Below, piece after piece: positions 1 through 6,800 of a DNA stretch of 10,037 nucleotides. The DNA is from Candidatus Zipacnadia bacterium (GTDB lineage: Bacteria; Armatimonadota; Zipacnadia; Zipacnadales; Zipacnadaceae). The notes under the pieces were generated by a model. That model had not been told where the DNA came from. It did not search any database and was given only the letters and a program-made list of their open reading frames with translations. The stretch spans positions 1-10,037 of the forward strand of contig JALGTI010000088.1 of the NCBI GenBank assembly GCA_029821455.1, written 5' to 3'. Numbering within the stretch: position 1 is the first letter of the stretch; each line of letters starts with the position of its first letter. The translations under genes were made by a program, and so were the position numbers.

Positions 1-261
1 GGTGATTGCCTCAAGCATCGGTTGTACAACGGCAACAACCCACGAGAGCTAAGCTGGCTGTGCGAGGGCTGGCAGCAGTTCTACGGCCACGCGCTGCCGC
101 GCCTTGCGGAGCTCGCCGCTTCCATCCAGCAGGAACGGCAACTCGACGAGTCTGCCAGTTGGCTGGCGAGGGTCCAGGTGCCTACTGCTACCAAGGTAGG
201 CAGAAACGATCCCTGCCCCTGTGGCAGTGGCAAGAAGTTCAAGCACTGCTGCGGGGCGTAG
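1..261 (+). CDS. 3' end of a gene with a C-terminal SEC-C zinc motif (partial)
   Basis: The frame is open from the first base of the window (it begins GDCLKHRLYNGNN) and stops with TAG at 259-261, so the visible 86 residues are probably the tail of a longer protein that starts outside. The last 21 residues are a textbook SEC-C motif: VGRNDPCPCGSGKK followed by FKHCC. The CxC and CC cysteines bind zinc in SecA and in many unrelated proteins that carry this tail. The part before it, rich in W, L and A, resembles a short helical linker; I do not recognise its family. SecA itself is unlikely, because the preceding helical segment is not SecA-like. A nearly identical gene end recurs at 3139-3375, which makes a multicopy family such as a transposase or other repeated gene plausible but unproven. 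The TTG at 22 could start a 79-residue protein, but nothing favours it. Confidence 0.6.
   Translation, partial: GDCLKHRLYNGNNPRELSWLCEGWQQFYGHALPRLAELAASIQQERQLDESASWLARVQVPTATKVGRNDPCPCGSGKKFKHCCGA
25..261 (+). repeat. Direct repeat, left copy (SEC-C gene end)
   Basis: This segment aligns without gaps to 3139-3375 in the same orientation and the same reading frame. By hand I count about 22 base differences over 76 aligned sense codons, roughly 90% identity. Similarity starts abruptly near the TAC codon at 25-27 and ends at the stop codon. The two copies bracket the low-GC three-gene cassette. Confidence 0.9.
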
Positions 262-443
262 CCGACCCCAATCCACGAGCCCCCTTGCCATCGGTTTCAT
301 TTCGCGGTGCTTTCCTGGCAACAACTGCCGTTGTCATCTTCTTTGCTTTTTTAGGGTTTAGGATATTGACAATGTCGGGTAAATGTGTAAGCCTTACAAA
401 TCAAATACTCAGAACGACCTTAATAAATAAGGGGGCTCTTGTA
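262..443 (+). other. Intergenic leader of the three-gene cassette
   Basis: This 182-base gap separates the SEC-C gene end from the first cassette gene. Composition becomes visibly AT-rich from about 335. A weak hairpin (ACAAC 321-325, loop TGCC, GTTGT 330-334) is followed by a T-rich run to about 352. It could be a poor intrinsic terminator for the upstream gene, but the stem is only five pairs. A perfect TTGACA hexamer lies at 366-371, yet no good -10 box follows at 16-18 bases, so a promoter here is possible rather than shown. TAAGGGGG at 428-435 is the likely ribosome binding site for the ATG at 444, eight bases downstream. Confidence 0.35.
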
Positions 444-824
444 ATGAGAAAGATGTGGTTCTACTTTGTCTTGGGTTTAGGGCTTGCCGTTATATGTGGA
501 GGAGCCCGGGAGATATATTCCCAGCAGACAGCCAGCGACGAATATCTACTGACCGTCCGATCATATAACTTGGCCAAGCAGGTAAAAGATTACCTTGTTG
601 AGAGGGAATTTGCGCCCATATACGTTGAGTACTTGCCCGACGAATATCGACACAAACTGCAAACGATGCTCGACATTCAAGGGCGGCTTGTGGAAAGGGA
701 GAATCCGATCTCCGTGGTGCCTGGGGCTATTGTCTCCCTTGAAAGGAATGAGATCGGCGGATTCAACATAAGTCTTGCTATGCCTTCTGCGAATGGAAAC
801 TTCGAGTGGTTAAACATCCGATAG
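444..824 (+). CDS. Small exported protein of unknown function
   Basis: This encodes 126 residues. The start at ATG 444 was chosen because TAAGGGGG lies eight bases upstream and because it places a classic signal peptide at the N-terminus: Arg/Lys at 2-3, then a hydrophobic core at about 5-19 (WFYFVLGLGLAVICG), with cleavage likely near residues 21-27. The same frame stays open upstream to base 6, but that part is the wrong frame of the SEC-C gene end and should be ignored. An ATG at 372 is also in frame but would bury the signal peptide. The mature part (about 100 residues) has no cysteine. It has a charged helical-looking first half (about 37-85) and a beta-rich end. I recognise no family. 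It is the first of three exported-protein genes on the same strand (next start 47 bases on) and is probably co-transcribed with them. Confidence 0.7.
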   Translation: MRKMWFYFVLGLGLAVICGGAREIYSQQTASDEYLLTVRSYNLAKQVKDYLVEREFAPIYVEYLPDEYRHKLQTMLDIQGRLVERENPISVVPGAIVSLERNEIGGFNISLAMPSANGNFEWLNIR

Positions 825-860
825 AAGGTTTATAGCCTGAAGAATTCAAGGTAATGAGCG

Positions 861-866
861 AGGAGA
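861..866 (+). promoter_or_regulatory. Ribosome binding site deciding the start at 872
   Basis: AGGAGA lies five bases before ATG 872. The alternative in-frame ATG at 854 has only a weak AAGG in front of it, and using it would add six charged residues ahead of the signal peptide. The strong site favours 872. Confidence 0.6.
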
Positions 867-871
867 TAAGA

Positions 872-1312
872 ATGAAGAGAAACACCTTAACAAAAATGTT
901 GCTAACTCTATTGGGCTTCGGCGTCGGTGTATGTATCGTCTGGGCAGCTACTACTCCAACGGGAACCGTAAACTCCGTAAGCCCGTGTAATACTACAGTA
1001 AGCGGCAATGTAACGGTCTCACACAGCGGCAAAGTGGAGGTGACAGGCTCGGGAGAACCTGCGGAGTGGCAATTCCTCCTTGAAACATGGTCCATGTATG
1101 GCTGTAACACTGACTGCTCCATTTCCGATGACTACACTGTCTTAGAGTCGGGGGAGTGGAAGGAGTATACTCTGTATGTAGTCTATAGCAGCACGACAAA
1201 ACCTAATGGCACCCATACTTCCTGGGGCAGAAATTCTTCCCGCCCATATGGGTCACCTGGCGGCTATGATAAGCGAGATGAAAAGCACTGTAATTATACC
1301 GTGGACAACTAA
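872..1312 (+). CDS. Small exported four-cysteine protein of unknown function
   Basis: This encodes 146 residues from ATG 872; 152 if ATG 854 is used. Residues 2-8 are basic, residues 9-24 are hydrophobic, and a signal peptidase I site is likely after VWA (about residue 25). The mature part is rich in Thr, Ser, Asn and Gly and predicts mostly beta strands. It holds four cysteines (about 39, 78, 82 and 140), enough for two disulfides, and several Asn-X-Thr/Ser sequons. A Gly/Pro/Ser-rich stretch (about 112-132) precedes the C-terminus. No enzymatic motif is visible; an extracellular structural or binding role is the simplest guess. It sits 47 bases after the previous gene and 14 before the next, so it is probably in one transcript with both. 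I recognise no family. Confidence 0.7.
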   Translation: MKRNTLTKMLLTLLGFGVGVCIVWAATTPTGTVNSVSPCNTTVSGNVTVSHSGKVEVTGSGEPAEWQFLLETWSMYGCNTDCSISDDYTVLESGEWKEYTLYVVYSSTTKPNGTHTSWGRNSSRPYGSPGGYDKRDEKHCNYTVDN

Positions 1313-1326
1313 ACAGAGGTGAGCGC

Positions 1327-2997
1327 GTGTTAAACAGACCGGGGTGCCGGGTGATTCTTTTTCTGGTTTTGCTGTCGGTGCCGGCTTCGACGGAAGGCGG
1401 TACTATCATATACCCTTCTGGTGCCTCCGGTGGACTTATCGTTTGGAGTGAGGCTTACTACCGGAAAGCCTCAGATATTGACCCCGGAACAATCCATTTC
1501 TTTTTAGAGAATAGAAGTAATGCCTCGGTAGAAGTTATTGACGTGTTATTAGATGGCGAGAGCCTGCGGAATGCTCAAGGCGAGGCTATCTATTGGTACC
1601 ACATCACCCCGAATCCTGTACCACCGACCACAGCCGCTGACATAATGGTAAAACTCGTTTCCCCTTTGTCGAACCCAGTTAAAGTGGAAGTACTGACCGA
1701 CAAAAGTCCTCTCCCAGTAGCAAGAACTGTGGAACCGGAGCCACTAAAGCTGCACGCGAGCTATGTTGCCTTTTCGGATGACTACCGGAAGGCCTACGTC
1801 TATGTGAGAAATGACACCGATGTCACGCTTCGCATTACGCGAGCTAGAGCCTTTCCCATGACGATATCGGAGACAAGTTACATAGGGGGACCCATTCTGT
1901 CCCCCGGTGAGAAAGCATGTCTGTGCTTACATTTTTCTGAGCAGGTACAGCGAGGTCAGTACATTCTTTGCCAAGTCAGCACGGAGCAGGGCATTCAGGC
2001 AACTCATCTCGTAAGGGCCTACACGTATTTCCCCATACAGGCATTTGGCCCAGACCATAGAAGTGTGCTCGCCTTCGATGCAGTAAACTTCGACATGGAT
2101 TATCCACCAACTGAAGAAGGTTTTGAAACAGGGCAAAAAGAACCTTGGTTCCGTGCCTATCATCTCGTTGATGACCCAGCATGCAAAGACGCTGCCCCTG
2201 GGAAAAAGCTTGGCTCTACTGCTTTAGAGGTTATAAGGCGACAACGAATATGTTGGCAAAGAGACCCACTTCGTGCGACTCTCATTTATATCTGCCAATT
2301 TGAGAGACCACTCAACTATTTCGTCTATGGCGAGCTGACTGACCTCATAGCTATTGATCCTTATCCCATAGTACTTGATCACGAGAGCCCCTTTCGAAAT
2401 GCTCACTGGGTCTCGCTTGCCAAGAGAGCTTGCGAGCCTCGCCCGCTGTATACTATCCCTGAAGCCTTTCACATTCTTGGCAATGAGTACACCCGCTACC
2501 CGACACCGGAAGAATTAAGGCTGACCGTTTACCTCCAAATTGCCTCTGGCTCGAAGGGGATATGGTATTACACTAAGAATGCTGGGGCTGGTGGCTATGA
2601 GGCTAACCGACCTCTTGAGGAAGAAATTGGCAGAATCAACGCGGAACTTAGAAAACTTAGGCCCTACCTAAAGATTAGTGACCCAATGAGTCTAGGAGAG
2701 GCTGACTCGGCCAATGTAGCGGTACATACCCTTCTTGCCGGAGATAAGGGTATGGTAGTAATAGTGATTAACAAGCAGTGTGTCAGCCACCCTTATGAAA
2801 AACAGCAGCCTTTCATCTTTCAGCCTCAGAAGAACATAAATCTTCGGCTTAGGCTACCCGCCTCGTTAGATGTAACAAGCATAATCGAAGTAGACGGCGA
2901 TGAAGAGCGTCCCGTCGCCTTTACTAAACAACATGATATTGTAGTCCTTTCTCTGCCGCACCTTTCAATTACTAAGCAGCTGCTCCTCGTGCCGTAG
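1327..2997 (+). CDS. Exported glycoside-hydrolase-like (beta/alpha)8-barrel protein
   Basis: This encodes 556 residues from GTG 1327, preceded by GAGGTGAG at 1316-1323. A signal peptide occupies about 1-24 (core VILFLVLLSVPAS). Residues about 25-235 look like two beta-sandwich modules. The part from about 245 to 450 resembles the second half of a glycosidase-type TIM barrel: DPLRATLIYICQ (313-324), a strand ending in DPYPI (344-348), LYTIPEAF (374-381), then YPTPEELRLTVYLQIASGSK (391-410) followed by GIWYYT. In families related to GH42 and similar barrels such segments line the active-site end. The C-terminal 460-556 is a beta domain as in those proteins. I cannot assign catalytic acids: E379 and D251/D257 are candidates only. 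It may be a diverged hydrolase or a non-catalytic binder. It is the last cassette gene and probably depends on the upstream promoter. Confidence 0.75.
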   Translation: MLNRPGCRVILFLVLLSVPASTEGGTIIYPSGASGGLIVWSEAYYRKASDIDPGTIHFFLENRSNASVEVIDVLLDGESLRNAQGEAIYWYHITPNPVPPTTAADIMVKLVSPLSNPVKVEVLTDKSPLPVARTVEPEPLKLHASYVAFSDDYRKAYVYVRNDTDVTLRITRARAFPMTISETSYIGGPILSPGEKACLCLHFSEQVQRGQYILCQVSTEQGIQATHLVRAYTYFPIQAFGPDHRSVLAFDAVNFDMDYPPTEEGFETGQKEPWFRAYHLVDDPACKDAAPGKKLGSTALEVIRRQRICWQRDPLRATLIYICQFERPLNYFVYGELTDLIAIDPYPIVLDHESPFRNAHWVSLAKRACEPRPLYTIPEAFHILGNEYTRYPTPEELRLTVYLQIASGSKGIWYYTKNAGAGGYEANRPLEEEIGRINAELRKLRPYLKISDPMSLGEADSANVAVHTLLAGDKGMVVIVINKQCVSHPYEKQQPFIFQPQKNINLRLRLPASLDVTSIIEVDGDEERPVAFTKQHDIVVLSLPHLSITKQLLLVP

Positions 2998-3138
2998 CTT
3001 AGCTCTAACATTCAAGCAAGCCAGGTGGAAGGGCGTGCCCAATTCCGTCTGGGCCACCACCTGAGCATCCTTGGTCAATACAGCACAGGAGCAGTCCATC
3101 CGATCCGTAATATTGGGTGAATACCCGGTTCTAATCAG
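2998..3138. other. Junction segment between cassette and right repeat
   Basis: There is no plus-strand gene here. A nested inverted repeat is visible: outer arms CAGGTGG (3022-3028) and CCACCTG (3057-3063), inner arms GCCCA (3037-3041) and TGGGC (3050-3054). No T-run follows, so it is not a convincing intrinsic terminator. Base composition returns to GC-rich from about 3020. On the minus strand a frame runs open from the stop at 3163-3165 down to TGA 2965-2967 and includes an ATG at 3099; it may be a gene scrap. Confidence 0.4.
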
Positions 3139-3375
3139 TACGGCGGCAACAACCCACGAAGGCTAAGCTGGCTGTGCGACGGCTGGAAGCAGTTCTACGG
3201 CCATGCGCTGCCGCGCCTTGCGGAGCTCGCCGCCTCCATCCAGCAGGAACGGCAACTCGAGGAGTCTGCCAGTCGGCTGACGAGGGCCGAAGTGCCTACT
3301 GCTATGAAGGTAGGCAGGAACGATCCGTGTCCTTGCGGCAGTGGCAAGAAGTTCAAGCACTGCTGCGGACGCTGA
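3121..3375 (+). pseudogene. 5'-truncated SEC-C gene end
   Basis: This is a second copy of the gene end found at 1-261. The frame is closed by TGA at 3118-3120, just upstream of where similarity to the left copy begins (about 3139), and it has no early ATG or GTG, so it cannot be a normal intact gene. Stop is TGA 3373-3375. The SEC-C motif (VGRNDPCPCGSGKK, then FKHCC) is unchanged at the protein level, and ten other residues differ from the left copy. The only in-frame ATG (3304) would give a 23-residue zinc-knuckle peptide, but no ribosome binding site sits at a usable distance. It converges on the minus-strand gene ending at 3384, eight bases away. Confidence 0.65.
3139..3375 (+). repeat. 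Direct repeat, right copy (SEC-C gene end)
   Basis: This is the partner of 25-261: same strand, same frame, no gaps, about 90% identical by hand alignment, and about 3.1 kb away. The abrupt left edge near 3139 probably marks an old recombination or insertion breakpoint. Confidence 0.9.
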
Positions 3376-3383
3376 ATATCCCC

Positions 3384-3719
3384 CTAGTCCACTTCAACGG
3401 TCAGACACACTAGTTCATCCTCATATCGCGCCTTGATGAACTGATAGCGTCCCAATGGCACTGTGGCCAGATAGAACTCCACGCCGTCTCCGGCATCCGG
3501 CAGTGAAATGGCACGAAGTTTATCGTGCCCTGACACTGGCCCCACACAGGCCGGGCCGATCTCGCCCACATCAGCAAAAAAACGCATCTCGGGCGCATCC
3601 GACCCCAGAATCAATGTGTCCTGCGGAAAGGTACAGGCCGGCTGCTGCGCTCGCAAAGATGACGCCACCACAAGTACCAATAGCACGACTGCGGTGCAAA
3701 GGGATGTTAGTGTGCGCAT
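3384..3719 (-). CDS. Small exported protein of unknown function
   Basis: This encodes 111 residues. The start at 3719 has a good ribosome binding site (GTGAGGGG, six bases upstream). Residues 1-24 form a signal peptide (MRT, then a Val/Leu-rich core, ending SSLRAQQ, with cleavage probable after LRA). The mature part, about 87 residues, holds three cysteines (CTF, ACVG and LVCL contexts), is rich in Val, Phe, Tyr and acidic residues, and looks like a small beta-sandwich or beta-barrel. I recognise no family. It follows the large lyase-like gene on the same strand after 121 bases, so it could be the last gene of that operon or have its own promoter in the gap. GC-rich codon use matches the operon rather than the cassette on its left. 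Confidence 0.7.
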   Translation of the reverse strand: MRTLTSLCTAVVLLVLVVASSLRAQQPACTFPQDTLILGSDAPEMRFFADVGEIGPACVGPVSGHDKLRAISLPDAGDGVEFYLATVPLGRYQFIKARYEDELVCLTVEVD

Positions 3720-3840
3720 CGTGTTCCCCTCACTTTCTCCGGTGTGATACCACCGACGAAACGAACACGCTCCCCGCCACTAACAGAGAAGCTATTACCA
3801 GCAGACAGCCCATCCATAAGCGGCGCCTTGGCCAATGCAG

Positions 3841-6800
3841 CTACGCCGCTGGCGCGATTAGTACCTTGTCCAGCCGCGAACCTGTCTCGCGGTTGTGGAT
3901 GCGCACTGTGTGTTCGCTGGCCTGCAGGGCGTAAACGGGGCCCTTGACCCAGTGCCAATCTGTGCCTGCGTCGTTTCCGATTATTGTTTCGAGGCCGCCA
4001 TCTGCACTGATCCAGAATGAATTGCCGGCGCTATCTAACCAGAAGGCTCTGATCCAGACCCGGACTGTAGCAGCAGCCGGCAGTCTGAACTTGAAGTCAG
4101 CATACCCGCCGGTCTCGTGGTCATCGGGGACAGGTTGGGGAGCAAAATCGGGAGGCCGGCGGTGGAAGATATACTTGCCACCCGATGCAGCGGGATCTGT
4201 GCCGATCTCAAACGGCGGGGCAATCATATCGGCGGCCTCGGCCTCGACCATTGTTGCCCTCTCCGCCTCAAAGACCTCAACCGCAATTGTCGCGCTCTGC
4301 TCGTGGCCGTCAAAGTGGGCTGCTAGCTTCAACTCAGCAGCCGTGCGCTCGCACTCTTTGCTCGCCTGCAGCCACACAATGACCGTCTCGCTCTCACGGG
4401 GGCCCAGTTCCAGCTTCTCCGGCTTCACCCTGGCCTCAGCACCCTCAGGGAGCAAGCCGTCAATGGCTAGTTCTACCAGCAGCTTCTCAAAGGTCAGGTT
4501 CGCTACGGTAAGAGTGTTTTCGACTCTATCGCCACTCAGCAGCTTGTACTGCTCAGGCACACCACTGAGGCGCACCAGGTCACGGTCCTGGTACTGCTCA
4601 CTGTCGAGGCCCTTGCCGGTCTCATAGATGCGAACGCCGTTCGCAATGCGCTTGGTCCTATCGCCATAGGTCAGCAGAAACGCGATGCTCGCATACCCGG
4701 GCGCGGCCCCGGCGGCCCGCACAGTGAACTCGAGGTTTCCCATAGCCCCGGCGGTCAGGTCAAACTCACGGCGCTGGGGGGTGATGTCAAAGCCGGGGGC
4801 CTGGTCAACCGCAAGGCAGCCAGCGAGCGGCTGCCCGCTCCAGTTCGTCACGTTCAGTGTGAAGTCTGCCTCGCCTTCACTAGCCATTTCGATAAACGGC
4901 GGGTTGCGGTGCAGCCTTAGCTTCACCCCCCGACTTGCCATCTCCTCAGTTGGCCCCAACGGCGTGTTGTACCAATCGCGCGTTGGGTCAATGTGGCCGC
5001 AGTAAGCGCAGTCGCTGAAGCCGCCTGAGTCGTTGTACCGCGCTATGGTCTCCGGCTTCATCTCATCAGCCACAACCTTGGCGTAGTGGATGTACTCCAG
5101 CACCCGCTGCACATCCATCGCTCCAAAGCCGGGCCAGAAGCAACGCCCGTGGCGAGAGCGTATGGCCAAGAACGCTCCGGCCGGGAATTCCCCACGGCTG
5201 AATGCAGCCAGGTTGGCGAGGGGCTTGGTGGCCGCTGACTTACGATTCTCCAACTGGGCAATCACCCGTTCCACAGTGATTGACTGCTGTGCAAACTCCT
5301 TCCTGGGTACCATCCCCCAAATCGAGGGCACGAGCGGGCCATTGGCTCTCGCTGCCACAATCCTATCCAGCCGCGAGGTGAAGTCGCCGGCGCGGTGATA
5401 ACGGGCTTTCTCAAATTCTGGGTCGCTAAGCCGGCACATCCTGTAATCCACACCCGAGACCGGCTCTCCCGTTTCCGGGTCGTAGTACAGATAGCCCTTA
5501 TGTTCGGCCGGCAGGCTGCGCCCCCAGTCGGCGCATCTGCCCAGCGGGTCGAGGTACTTGTCATCGCCCGTTAGGTCGTACATCAGCGCCAGTGCCTCGG
5601 CGGCATAGTTGATGGCCGTCGCACACACGGCCGGTGGCTCGAACTGGCGCGCCCAGGCCGGCTTGCCATCAGGGCTATACTGTTCAGCCCAACCGCACGC
5701 AGCGCCATCAATGAAGGAGTTTAGCAGCCACTGCCCGGCGTCGTATAACGCATCCAGATACTTCTCCTCGCCGGTCAGATGCCAGCCCATCAGCATCGCC
5801 TTCATTCCCCACAGCGTTGTGCCATCATTCAAGGTGCTGTAGCCAGCATATCCGCCCCCCGGCTGCATCGTGATGGAGTTGAACGACAGTGGCCACGAAC
5901 CATCCGGGTTGCGGGCGGCCAGCACAAATTCCGCAGACTTACGCGCAGCCTCATAGTATTCTTGCCGGCCCGTGACCCGCCACAGCCAGAACAGAATGCG
6001 CAGCGGGTCGGTCTGCGTGCCCTCCTCAATGGAGCCACCACCCGGTGTGACCAGATGGAACCCATCTGGCATCACAATATAGCCCTGACACCACGCACCG
6101 TTCTCATCCTGCGCTTTCACCAGCATCTGTCCACAGTTCTCGGCCACACGCAGATAGCGGTCATCGCCCAGCACCTCGTACGCCCGGATGTAGGCGGGAA
6201 TGATCCAGCGCATGGTATACTCATCCTCCGCCGCGGCTGCATAGCTGCCGGGACTCTCATCGGGCATCAGATTGGGCCAGGTGTAGATGCCTTCCCAACC
6301 GCCACCCATCTGCAGCTTGGCTGTGAAATCTAGGAAGTGCCGACACAGGTCCTCCCCCTGCATCATCAGCTCTTCATCAATCTGGGCGGCGGGCAGTTCC
6401 GGCGGCTGATAGCCGACCAGCCGGCTGGCCACGCTCACATCGGTGATCCTCAACTCGTCGAAAACGGCCCTTGACGTGGGACAGTAAACATCCGGGAAAT
6501 AGGACCCACCCACGAAGATCTTATAGCACGGAATCGGGGGGCCAGGACCGGGTGGCGGGTCCAGGCTAGTCGTAACCCCCTGGCCGTCAACTAGCAGCCA
6601 GATGCGTCCATCGCCCTCCATGCTCCACGAGCAAAGCATGTGGTGCCAGCCCTCCCCGGCCAGGACATCCAGAGGCATAGTCAGCACAGAGACTGCCCCG
6701 TCGGAGATGTGGGCCCCATTGAGGTGACCATACCAGCCGATCCGTTGCGTATTGGCCGCAAGCTGCAGCGAGTGACTGGCGGCGTGTGTGCGCAGCACCA

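Noticed and set aside
1..261. SecA identity for the SEC-C gene end
   Set aside because: The segment before the zinc motif does not resemble the SecA C-terminal linker, and two copies of the gene end occur within 3.4 kb.
321..352. Hairpin plus T-rich run as an intrinsic terminator
   Set aside because: The stem has only five pairs and the T-run is broken, so it is too weak to call.
366..371. Perfect TTGACA box as a sigma-70 promoter
   Set aside because: No acceptable -10 hexamer lies 16-18 bases downstream (AAGCCT or neighbours), so it is only mentioned in the leader region.
6..443. Long frame 6-824 read as a 272-residue protein
   Set aside because: The part before 444 is an off-frame reading of the SEC-C gene end plus intergenic DNA. 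The signal peptide and ribosome binding site place the true start at 444.
3707..3817. Minus-strand 36-codon frame from ATG 3817 overlapping the start of the gene at 3719
   Set aside because: The residues look protein-like, but there is no clear ribosome binding site, and the larger frame it belongs to is a shadow of the lyase-like gene. Evidence is insufficient to call it a gene.
5779..6333. Plus-strand open frames inside the large minus-strand gene (also 3944-4627, 6640-7284 and 7444-7977)
   Set aside because: They are antisense shadows of a GC-rich gene with a clear domain structure on the minus strand and lack ribosome binding sites or recognisable motifs.
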